This document shows positions 47,986 to 58,599 of a stretch of 64,000 nucleotides of DNA, in pieces. The notes beneath the pieces are model-generated. The model saw nothing but the letters and a program-made list of their open reading frames with translations, ran no database searches and was not told where the DNA came from. Position numbers and translations under genes: made by a program. How positions within the stretch are numbered: position 1 is the stretch's first letter; each line of letters starts with the position of its first letter. The stretch is from Paraphaeosphaeria minitans (lineage: Eukaryota; Ascomycota; Dothideomycetes; Pleosporales; Didymosphaeriaceae): the NCBI GenBank assembly GCA_015832175.1, contig WJXW01000002.1, positions 1,240,001 through 1,304,000 on the forward strand, given 5' to 3'.

Positions 47986-50900
47986 GTTATAAGCCTAGCG
48001 CTTAGAACATAGCATAATTCTCCCTACCTACTTAGCAACGCTTAAATTATTATACAACACTCTATTTAGAACCTCTCTACAATACAACCCCTCTATTTCT
48101 AATTATAAAAATTATTAAAATAGTAGAAGTATAGCTGATTAATTGCGCTAGCTAGCCCTACTAGTTTGTCTAGCTTTAATTCTAAGTAAACTTAAAAGGA
48201 ATCTAGAACTAAATTAACCTAGAGGCAATTAACGCTCTAGTAATTAATTACGTAAAGCTAGAATAACCTCTACTCCTATAGAAACTATTACTAATTGCGG
48301 ATATAGCCTCTATAGTAAGTATTTAATTATACAAAGCAGAGCTTACTAAGTATAAAATAGATAAAAAGAGCTTTCCTTTATAAATAGTAGAATATAGAGC
48401 AGCAGTTTTAGACTAGTAAGTAGACTATACTAAGATACAGAATCTCTAGACTTAAGTAAACGCTATAGTATTGCCTAATCTGCTTACTCCTGCTATAATT
48501 ACTCTAGTTAATACACGCTAAACTACGCTTTAGTCCCTAATTTAACTCTTAAAAGAAGATCTCGCACTAAATAAAAAAGCTATATAAAATAATATTTAAG
48601 CTTTATACTGTGCTTATCTTAAAAAGGCTAAGTAGGTAAGATAAAGTCCTAAGACCTAGTTTAAAGAGTGGTAGCTCCTCTATTAAAAAGCGAAGACCTA
48701 CTTAATTAGTAAAATTAGCAGGCTGCTTACTACCCAAGATTTCCTAGATATAATTACCGCGCGTATAGCACTGGATTAGGCCTAATTAATGAACTAACAG
48801 CTAATCTAGAATAAGACGCTAGGACGGAATTAGATTATACTAGACAATCTAGGGAAGGTATTTTTGGCGCTTGTCTAGGAGTATTTAATCTAATCTAGTT
48901 TTAATAAAATAAGTAGGGTATTTACTACTTTTAATAGATTATTAAGATAATCTACTAACTCTAATAGTTCTAGTTTGTCTAATTAGACAAAGAAATAACT
49001 AAACTGTCCCTATAAGCCCTATACTTATAGGTAGAAACTAATAGAGTGCTAAAGACTTTAAACCGCGATAGCTAGATTACCCTAGGATAGAATATTGTTA
49101 TTTAATCTTACTAATAAAGAAAAATTAGAAATTCTTAATTAACTTAAGCAGCCTAAGTGGTTAAACCTTTATAATGCGATTACGAAGGCAGGATAGAATA
49201 AGAAATAATCCTCTACTAAGACTATTAAGTATCCTAGTAGTATTACTGCTGCTCTACTAAACCTATTTAATCTGCCTATAGATAATAGAGCATTAGGTGT
49301 CTACTCTACTCTACATTCTAACGCTTATTTTCTGTTAGAATGTATAATACTAGATAGTGCTATAGTAGTTTACCTAGTTAATAATTGCAAAAGACTTACC
49401 TAAAATGTTTTAATTATTAAACAAGAGTGTAGAGGTAGGTATATAAAGCCTCCTAATCTTAGGAATTAGTAATAGACTAATTAAGAACGCTTTACATAAG
49501 AAAAATAAGAGATTTATAGAAGATCTACTATTCTAAGGAGTAAGAGTAGTAGAAAGCTTTTATATAAATATTATATTAGAAGCTCTTTTAAAGAAAGTAA
49601 AGATTTAGTACCTTAGTTTAGATTACACCCTTAGAATTAAAAGCCTAGAATAAAGTGTTATCTTAGTAGACCTAAGATGCGAGTATAACTTTACTTTCTT
49701 ATAATATAAGCTAATCCGCTCTTGTCTAACTATTATAAGTGTAACTACTAAAGGATTATCCTAGGTTAATATTAAGAGATTAGATTCTAAGGACCTCTAG
49801 CACTTTTAAGCAGGGTATGTAGGAAGTAGAGCCCTATAAGCTCTAGTTACTATAGCCTAAGGTGTAAAGATTACTAGAATATTAAGAAAGGATTGTAAGC
49901 ACTATACTACTACACACGTAACCTAGGTAATCTTTAGGAAACCTAGAGAATAATTACCTAGGCTATTTCACTTATTATCCTAGAATCTATTTAATATACC
50001 TACTACTTAAAATAGAGAAAACTAGGTTTTGCTAATTAAAGAAGATTTTAGTAAAAAACCTTACGTTTTTAATTTTAAAATAAAGACGCTTTCTAAAATA
50101 ATAAAAGTGTAGTAGGATTTCTTAGCTCTTATTAATATAAAATATGAGCTTTAAATCACAAAAATCTACTAGGATAATAATACAGTAACACTTCTATAGA
50201 GAGGGAAATCCTAGTACAAATTTTAGGCTAATTAGGAAAGGATAACAATTAGTAGACTACCGCCTTATACGTATAAGCCTAATAGCGCTATAGAAAAAGT
50301 AGGCTAGGAGCTTATAATAAAAGTAATTAAAATGTAAATAAGCGTAAATCTACTATTAAATCTCTAGCCTAAGATTATATAAGTAGTATACTAGCTCTAA
50401 GGAATAATTCCTAGCCTAGTATTAGGCTATTAATTACCTAATAAAATGTTAAATGCTTAGTTTAGACAATATTTTTATTATTTTAAACTAGCAAAAATAT
50501 AATATAGGACAGCTAATCTTCGTTTAAACTAAAGTGCTGTCTACGCCTATAGCTACTAAGCTTACTCTTTAGATTAGGAGTGTATAGCTAGGCGAGATAG
50601 AAGAGGATTTAAAGTGAATCCTAGAGGCTATATTAAATACTTAGTAGGCTATAAAGCTTCTAATATCTACTAAATATAGATTCTCTAGCTTAATTAGGTG
50701 ATTACTACACAAAACGTAAGGTTTAATAAGTCCTTATTCTATAAAGGATTAAAGGAACAATCTATTCTAAAGATAGAAGTGTTAAAAATAGTAGAAAGCC
50801 TCTAAAAAGGAGAGCTAAATAATCTAGAAAAAGTGTATAAAGACGCGCTTAATATTCTTTCTAAAATAAATAAGTATATAAGAACTGCTACTAGACTTAT

Positions 50901-53215
50901 AGGTAACCTTTAGGTAATTAAAAGTAAAGTAGGCTAGCTAAGTAATTAGAAACCTAAAGTACCTACTACTAAGCGAGCTATAGGCTTAGCTAGCTAGTAG
51001 CTAAAAATTTACTTAAGTAGGAAAGGAAGCATAGGACTTATAACCCCTAATTAGACACTAGAGCTAGGTGATCTTAGGGGTAATCTGTTAAGTAATTAAG
51101 AGATATCTAGCAGCCACTAGAACACTACTAGGAGAGCTAGCCTACTAGAATCTAGAGATTTAATACCCTATTTATTAGTAGAAACTAATTAGGTTACTAA
51201 TTAACCTAGCGTAGATAACTTAATTACGCTAGACAAAGTAGATAACTTACTAGCGCGCTAAAGGTAAAGGTAGATCTATCTAGAGGTAAGTAGAATAAGT
51301 AGGTAAAATTATAGTAAAGCACTAGAAATTAACTAACTAATAAATCGCTATTTGCTATTGCAAAGATTAAGGAAGCAAAATAATTAGAATAATTAGCTAG
51401 GGGGTAGGTAGAAGCTAGGTGCTTATACACTAATTACTATTTATCTTTAAAGTGATCTTAATATAATATTAGAGTATATGTTTATACTAGGAGTAGTAGA
51501 GGCCTAGTCTAAGCAAGAAGAATATATTATACTAAATATAATAGTATTTACTTCTATGCTTAGAAAGGCGCCTAGAGCGTCTTATATAGCTTAGACTTAT
51601 AGAGACGAGCTTACACTAGAGCTAACTCTATAGAAACACCTTTATAATTATTTATATAGGAAGCTATTCCTCTTTACCGCTTATAAGGAGATCTTAACTT
51701 TATAAGATAAAGATACCTAGACAGAGATTAAATAATTAAAGGTGTTAGAGCGACTGCTCCCTTTAAAGTAGGTCTTTACTTATAAGTTTAATTAAAACAG
51801 ATACTTTAAAAAGTGTAAAGCTTAAATTGTTATAAGAAGAGATCTTTAGAAAAAGAATACTCTCTACTCTACCTATACTACTACCCTAGCAGCAAGATCT
51901 TTTTAATTAGCTATAGCTCTGGCAGCAGAATTTAATCTAGAAATCTTATAATCTAATATAGTAGGAGCGTTTCTAAATACTCTTATTATAGCTGCTAATC
52001 TAGTAACTTATAAATTACCTAATAGTTTTAAAAAGCTAGGAAAGTGTATAAAATTAAATTAAGCTTTGTATAGCTTAAGAGATTCACCACTTCTTTAGTA
52101 TAAAGAATTTGCGGAATTACTTTAATCTTATAAACTCTTAGCTTCGCTAGAAGAGCTATGCCTTTTCTTTAACAGTAATTAAAGTATTATTATTCTATTT
52201 TATATTAATAACATTCTTCTTCTCTATTATAAGAGTAAAGAGAAAGAAGCCCTAGATTTTTAAAAGGAAATCGTAAATAAATACAAGATTAAATTAAAAG
52301 GACTAGTACAGTAGTTCCTAGGTGTTTAAGTAATTAAGGACAGAGAAGTAAGATTAATTTCTCTAGTCTATAATACCTACATTAATAAGATTATAAAAAG
52401 GTTTAATCTTTTAAACTCTAGGAGCTTCCCTACTACACCTCTATTAGTAGAAGATCTTGTTCTAAGCACAGGAGAAGCTACTCCTTAAGAAATAAAGCTC
52501 TTTTAAAAAGAGGTGGGATTAGCTCTCTGTATAGTAATTATACTATACCTAGATATAGCCTTTGTAGTGTAAAAGCTATCACACTTTCTAATAAATCTAA
52601 GTAAAGAACACTTTGCTGCTATTAATTATGTAATCCTTTACCTCTATTAAACTAGATAGTAGGCTATAGTCTTTAGAGGCTATAATGGACCTAATCTACT
52701 AATATGTGGAGATACTTTATTTGCTAATAATTTAATATTACGGCGATCCTCCTATAGATATATTATCCTATTATTTAGAGGAGCTATCCTATAGAAAGTA
52801 GCTTAATAGAATATAATTACTACTTTAATAATAGAAGCAGAGCTTCTAGCGCTTAAATATATAAGTAAAGAAGTTATAGTAATTAAGAGATTCTTTACTA
52901 AGCTTACTCTAGATCTAAGATCTTTATAGAAGGTCTATTATAACAATCTTTAAACTATTTATTTAGTAATTAGAAACAACGAAAGAATTACTACTTAACT
53001 ACGCTATATAGATATTTAGAATATGTAGTTATAGTAAGAGTATGTAAAAAGATTGTTTTAAGTAGAATATCTTCTAACTAGCGAAATGCTAGCAGATAGC
53101 CTTATAAAGACTTTTACTTATTAGCAGTTTAATAGATTTAAAAGGCTATTAAATTTATAAAATGCGAGCACAATAATTACAGAATAAGAGTAGGTAAATA
53201 GAGAATTAATCTATT
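47986..53215 (+). pseudogene. G gag-integrase-RT-RNase H relic
   Basis: Copia-order polyprotein. The gag part (48000-49300) has no residues I can assign firmly. Integrase lies about 49880-50900. RT is about 51700-52650, with ALAAEFNLEI near 51915, then YINNILLLYY at 52201-52230 (YVDD degraded), LGVxVIKDREVRLISLV near 52320-52370 and TYINKIIKRFNLL near 52376. RNase H is about 52650-53160, with EAELLALKYISKEV near 52828, NNERITT near 52975 and EYLLTSEMLADSLIKTF near 53070-53115. All stops are TAA/TAG at Gln/Trp/Arg positions of the family. The long linker between integrase and RT is normal for fungal copia elements. Confidence 0.85.
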
Positions 53216-54921
53216 AACTATCTAGAATTATTAATTTAGAGCTAGGAAATAAAAAAAGAAAAAGAAAAGAAAGAAAAGATTAGAAAGAGAATAAGAATTA
53301 AAGAAAAAGGAGATTAAAGAGCTTATCTATAAGTATATAGACCTTTTTCCTCCTCTGCTTGATTGTAGGGGTGTGAGAATCTCCCCTATAATTAGTAGTA
53401 GGAGATTCTTCCTATCTTTCTCTTCTCCTCCTCTCTATAGTAGGTAATTTCTTACCCTATCTACCTCCTTTATTTCTCCTTTAATTAGTAGTAGGTAATA
53501 GCTTACTCTAGCCTCCTCTCTTTTAATTAGTAGGAGGAGAAGTACTTACTTAGCCTCTATTTTACTTTAGAGCTAATAGGCCGCTTATCTAGCTATTTTA
53601 ATTAGAGTATTAGCTGCGACTACGCTGCTGCTTAATAGGTAGGGCAAGAGGGTAATTACCTTATCCTCTACTAAAGATTAGCTAGAAGGGAAGGAGTAGA
53701 ATAGTAGCTATATACTAAGCTTACTCCTTCTAACTACTAGTAGAAAGAAGAGCTTATAAAGCTACCTTAACCCTCTTATATAACTTAGTAATTAGCCTCT
53801 TCTGCGAAAAGTATTAGCTAAACCTAGAAAGAATTTTAAAATAAAGGCTTATATTAGCACCCTCTAATAGTTAATAGTAGATAAAATCTATAGCTAGAGT
53901 CTAAATATGCGGCTAGCTACAGAAATAATTAGCAAAATTAGCTAAAGTAATAGAATAATCCTATATATAGTAGTATAAGAGTAAGTAAAGTAGGTATAGC
54001 AGCGCCTACCTAAGCTTAAAGTGTTATTATAGTAGTATTTATTACTTTTTCCTATTAAAGCTCCCTTTAAGTAGTCTAAGTAGCTTACTTATCTAAGAGC
54101 ACTAAGCGATTGCTAAAAGCTTAGAGCTAGGGCAGGAGGAGCTAGTAGAGTAGGAGGAGTAGGAGGATTTTAGCGGGAAAATTAGGAGCTTTATTTAGCA
54201 GCTTTTACAGCCTTTACTATATATACTTTAGTTAAGTTATTAAATATCTAAAAGAGTTAGTAAAGCTCTAAACAATAAAAAAATCGTAAGGTAATAATTA
54301 GAAAAAAAGAACTTACTATAAAGTAGTAGGATTTAAAGGCTTAAACTAGTAGGCTTAAATTAGATAGGAGGTTAAAGCGTTAAAAGTAAAGGATTAAAAA
54401 AAGAAGATTAAGCGCTAGTAAAGGGCTTATATACTCTACTACTTATCTAATTATTAAGCGCTAAATACGCTCCCTTTTTACTACTTATTTCTTTTACTAC
54501 TACTCTTTCCTAATTAAAACGCGCCTACCTATTATACTTACTAGCTAGTAAGAGCGGGGAAATTACCTTATAGTTAATAGGAAGTAAGCGAAAAGAGTAG
54601 TAGAACAAAAACGTTTACGCTCTAGGCCTTTATACCACGCTTATAAGCTCCTAACCTACTAGAAGAAGAGATTCTAGACACGATTTATAATAGGATTTGT
54701 AGTTTAAAAAATAAATAGTGATTATTTTGCTATTATAATAAGTAGGGGGTAATAGAATCGCTGTTCTTAAAATAAAGAGATTTAGAAGAATAATTCTTAA
54801 TAGTTTTTTAATCTTTAAACAGCCTTTAGACAGTTTTTTAAAGATCTTTAGGAAGGATTTAGACAATTACAGATTACTTCTTAAAATAGGTAATCTGCTT
54901 TAAGCGATTACCTAGGGGGTG
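53216..54921 (+). other. G 3' tail between RNase H and LTR
   Basis: About 1.7 kb, reverse-complement match to 23557-25240 of F. It carries three or four spaced blocks of the form aattagtagtaggaga/ggt at 53390-53540. A 71-codon open stretch on the minus strand at 54651-54866 is not conserved as an open frame in F. It ends with the polypurine tract at 54911-54921. Confidence 0.6.
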
Positions 54922-55116
54922 TGTTAAAGTAAAACACTCACTTCTATAATTCTTTCTAGATCCACTAATTCATATCACAGGATTCTTACTAAGAGGCTCA
55001 TTTCTTTTGTATATAGTCTGCCCTTTCGGCATCCTTTCCTACAATCAGCTATTTGTATTCTTTACAACTCTGCTCCTGAATATCCTGTGATAGTTTGAGC
55101 CCTTTTTACCACAACA
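54922..55116 (+). repeat. G 3' LTR (195 bp)
   Basis: tgttaaagtaaaacact to ttaccacaaca, ends intact TG...CA. Followed by the TSD tatac. Confidence 0.94.
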
Positions 55117-55583
55117 TATACGTACTACGCTTACTAGTTAGAGTATTAGTTAGTAGTAAACCTATAATAAAAGAGTCTAACCTTATTACTAAAGTTTAGT
55201 AGCTTTAGTAAAGGGACGCCTTTACTATTAAGCGTATTACTAGCTTAAGGTGTAAAAGAAGCACTTAAAGTAGTAGTAAGGCATAAGTATAGCGCCTTAA
55301 TAAAATAGAAGTCCTAAGGTATAATAGTAGATTATACATCCTAGATAAACTAGTAATTAGGTAAGAGATTTTGTTCTAGCACTATAACACGTATATAGTA
55401 GGCCACTTTAGTGTACGTAGAACGCTTAAGGCTATTAAAAGAACCTACTATTAGCCTCTTATAGGTTAAAATGTTTAGAAGTACGTAAAGACTTATACTA
55501 TTTGCTAAAGGAGTAAAGCTCTAAGGTATAGTAAGTATAGCTAGCTATTACCTCTTCTAACGCTAAAGGATATCTTTAAGGAA

Positions 55584-56008
55584 TGTAAAGATAAGGTAGA
55601 GGCTAGAGGATAAAGGGTAACCTTCTAGACCTTCTAGTACCTTCTCTCCCCTAGTACTAGTTACCTAGAATAGTAGAGACTAGAGTAATAGAGGGTAGAT
55701 TGAACGTAGTTAAATAGAGCAATAAAACCTTAAATATAGGCTTAGAATTACTATCTAGGATAGAGAGTATACGTAGAAGGTAACTCTCCTTATATACATA
55801 TAGTAGAGATTCTAGAGTATTCTACTTAGTAATTCTCTACTATCTATGACGTCACTTATGACGTCACCTATAACGTCACCTTATAACGTTACCTATAACG
55901 TTATCTAGTATCTATAGGGCTATGACGTTATTATAACGTTATTATAGAAAGTTCTAGAATGTAGAAAAGGTAACTCTAGGAACCTTAAAAGGTTACCTAA
56001 TCCTTATA
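55584..56008 (-). repeat. Solo LTR of the H family
   Basis: A 425-bp LTR in reverse orientation, with the TSD aggaa at 55579-55583 and 56009-56013. It is complete and thus shows the uninterrupted sequence of the H LTR across both the B and F insertion sites. It interrupts E integrase. Confidence 0.92.
55847..55941 (-). promoter_or_regulatory. Array of CRE-like octamers in the H-type LTR
   Basis: Seven octamers related to TGACGTCA, at 55847, 55859, 55871, 55884, 55896, 55923 and 55934. The first two are perfect and the others have one or more C-to-T type changes. Spacing is mostly 12-13 bp. TGACGTCA is the known site for ATF/CREB-type bZIP factors, which act in fungal stress responses. Use as an enhancer of this retrotransposon is inferred. 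Confidence 0.6.
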
Positions 56009-57080
56009 AGGAAGTCTTACTAGACTTTATAACTAGATTTCTACTAGTAAAGAATTAAGGCAGCTGCGCTTTTAATATAATCTTTATAATTATATACTAC
56101 TTTTTTAAGATAGCTATCTATATCCCTACACAGAAAACATAGGATGTAAAAGAATTTGCAGAAGCCTACTTCTAAGAGGTTATCTTAAAGTTTAGTATTT
56201 AGAAAGGTATTATATCTAATAGAGGCTCTACCTTCACCTTTACTTTTTGGGCAGAAATATGCTACTAACTATAGGTAAAGCGTAGGCTTAGCACTGCTTT
56301 CTACCCTTAAATAGACAGGTAAATAGAGTGCTAGAATTAGACGCTTAAATAATACCTTTGTATATTTATTATACCTCTATAAATAAACTAGGTTAAACTA
56401 CTTCTAATAGCTTAATTTGCATATAATAACTCTATCCACAATTTAATAAAAATAACGCCTTTCTATATAGTATATAGTAAGCACCTTATCCTTACTACGC
56501 CTCCTATAGATAGTAGGCTAGAGGGGGAGCTACTAAATATAGTTAAGAGAGTAAAATATATACATAGCGTACACGCATTACTTATAGAGCACCTATACTT
56601 AGTATAAGAGTATTAGAGCTAATACTATAATAAAAAGCATAAGTAAGAGTTATTCTAAAGAGGCGACTTAGTCCTACTTAGTATAAAAAATATATATATA
56701 CTTTAATAACTAAGTAAGAAGCTATTAGGAAAATTTATTAGGCCCTCCTAAGTATAGGACATAGTTAGAATATAAGTATACTGCCTACTCCTTCTACTAT
56801 ACTATTATATTTATCATATGTTTTATATTTCCTTTCTTAAATAATAGAAACTAAGGCTAGGGGTAGAAGATATTAATACCTAGCTACTAGAGGTTACACC
56901 TAAAGGAGGAATAGTCTAGGAAGTAGAAGAAATTCTAGCTAAATAAATAAGAAAGGGGTAAAAGTAATACCTACTCTACTAGAAAGGCTATAATAAGACT
57001 TAGGATACCTAGATTCTAGAGTTAGATTTTAAAGATATAAATAACCTAGTCTAAACTTTTAAAAGGAAAAGAGCTACGTA

Positions 57081-58370
57081 TATAAAAAAGAGGTAAAAGA
57101 TATAATAAAAGCACATAGAACGCAGATATAATATATATTATTATAGAGCACTATAGCTTATAGAGCACTTATAGCTTATTAGGGGTATTTATCTAAGGCC
57201 TATAGGCTAGCTTCTAAGAAGTAATCTAACTAAACTACGCGCTGCCTACGCCTCTACTACTTATTATCCTTATTATTTTTACTATTCTTACTATCCTTAC
57301 CTACTACACCTCTAGTAGTAACCTCCTCCCTACTCTCTTTATTACTATTATTTAAGTTACCCTTATTATAGCGAGGAGTAAACGCTAAATTAATCTAGAA
57401 TATATTATTAGTATGTGTTTTAAGTATAGGAAAAGTGTAAACTTACTATCTACTATATAAGGGAAATAACCACTTTAAGAGTATTAGTAATCTAACGCTA
57501 CTCTACTAGGATTAAGTCTAGATACTAAGGGCTAGTAGTAGGCACCTAGGTCGCTACACCTATAGGTGTACTAATATAAGCTGTAACACGCTAGTAGTTA
57601 GCTAGCTCTAAGTTAAATTACTTTTAGTAAAAAGCTAGCTTTAGGTCTACTACTTTTACACACTTATCTATCTTACGCTACCTACCTAGGGTCTCTATAA
57701 CTATAATATAGTAGTAGTTATAAAGGGCGTAGAGGTAATTAAGGCGCCTATTTATTACTTTTAGCACCTATAAATATTAGCTAAAGCGCATATATAGCAC
57801 GCGACTCTAGATATACTAAGTTATAGTCTCTGTAATTACTCTTAACGTAATAGTTATAGCACTTATTATTATCTTTTATATAGTTCTTAAAAAGCTTTAT
57901 TAAGTTCTATATATAGTATATATAAGTTATAAGCACTATATTGTAGTCTACGCGCTTAGTATCTCCGCTAAACACAAAAGTGGTAGTACTACGCAGGTTA
58001 GACTTCTTAATATACTTAGGCACTAGGTAGTATAGTATCTTATATAATTAAAAAGGTTATTTAAAGATTAAGCGCTTTATCTATACTAAGAATATATTAT
58101 TTATATATTATATAGGTAGAGAGCATATAAAGATTAAAATAACATTAAGACTATATAGCCCTACTATCCTATATTATAAAAGGCTATAGTAAATAGAAAG
58201 CGCAGGAGTTTTATAATAAATAATATATATAATACGTTTATAACGCGCACTATTTACTTATAATACGCTATTATTACGCATATAATGTGTATACCTATAA
58301 ACACTCTTTTTCTTTCTTATAGGGTAAGGCTTTTATTAAGGCTATAGTACACTATAGAGGACTATATCTA
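57081..58370. other. E tail between chromodomain and 3' LTR
   Basis: About 1.3 kb with no recognised domain. By analogy with A, B and C an antisense frame could lie here. A minus-strand reading around 57900-57300 gives long stretches with only TAA/TAG stops, but I find no clear C-X2-C cluster and cannot call it. Confidence 0.4.
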
Positions 58371-58383
58371 GAGGGGGAGGTTC

Positions 58384-58599
58384 TATAATAGGTAGATTAT
58401 AATATTATTGTGGTGTTGTAGTATCTAGCGCTAAGGCCTTATAGAGGGTCTGTGCGCTAAGTAAGCTAGCTACGTAAAACCTACGCTACGCGCTAATTTT
58501 ATATAAGATAAGTATTATTCTATTAATATTACTAGAGTTATTCTTTTACTATCCTTCCTGGTGTAAAGCAAGTACTATTGCCTATAACTAGACCTCACA
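58384..58599 (+). repeat. Probable E 3' LTR (216 bp)
   Basis: Preceded by the polypurine tract gagggggagg (58371-58380). It starts tataatagg (TG to TA) and ends gacctcaca. The next bases, aaaac, could be the target duplicate. No second copy is in the window, so the call rests on position, the polypurine tract and the TG...CA-type ends. Confidence 0.5.

Larger units (their letters stand above)
47791..55116 (+). mobile_element. Element G: full-length Ty1/copia retrotransposon (7,326 bp)
   Basis: Uninterrupted copia element of the same family as F but on the other strand. LTRs are 195 bp, and the TSD is tatac (47786-47790 and 55117-55121). The polypurine tract cctagggggtg (54911-54921) directly precedes the 3' LTR. 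Internal length is 6,936 bp. It serves as the reference for reading F. Confidence 0.94.
55117..57080 (+). pseudogene. E integrase and chromodomain relic
   Basis: Continues E after G. The integrase zinc region is at 55385-55510 (GHFSVRRTLKAIKRTYYxP, then TICxRSKAPRYSKYSQLLPL). A solo H LTR interrupts at 55584-56008. The catalytic core follows (about 56010-56460; AEAYF-like and LSTAFYP-like blocks are readable). The chromodomain is at about 56911-57050 (IVxEVEEILAK, then a KGYNKTxDTxILELDF block). The chromodomain marks E as a chromovirus. It is inactive through RIP stops. Confidence 0.83.
44717..58599 (+). mobile_element. Element E: Ty3/gypsy chromovirus, outermost host of the nest
   Basis: Plus-strand chromovirus whose 5' LTR and leader lie beyond the left edge, displaced by H. 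In the window it consists of 44717-45321, 45517-47790, 55117-55583 and 56009-58599. These pieces join into one collinear frame of gag, CCHC knuckle, RT, RNase H, integrase and chromodomain, followed by a tail and a probable 3' LTR. The three interruptions are a solo copia LTR, copia G and a solo H LTR, each with a 5-bp target duplication. Confidence 0.85.

Noticed and set aside
54651..54866. 71-codon minus-strand open stretch in the G tail
   Set aside because: The equivalent stretch of F is not open and no motif is present.
23362..55116. Regularly recurring 195-bp and 238-bp sequences that might suggest a repeat array such as CRISPR
   Set aside because: They are LTRs with TG...CA ends, TSDs and retroelement interiors; a fungal chromosome is not expected to hold CRISPR.
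1..58599. A mitochondrial or bacterial AT-rich origin
   Set aside because: The AT excess comes from TA enrichment with loss of CA/TG inside nuclear LTR retrotransposons, which fits RIP in an ascomycete.
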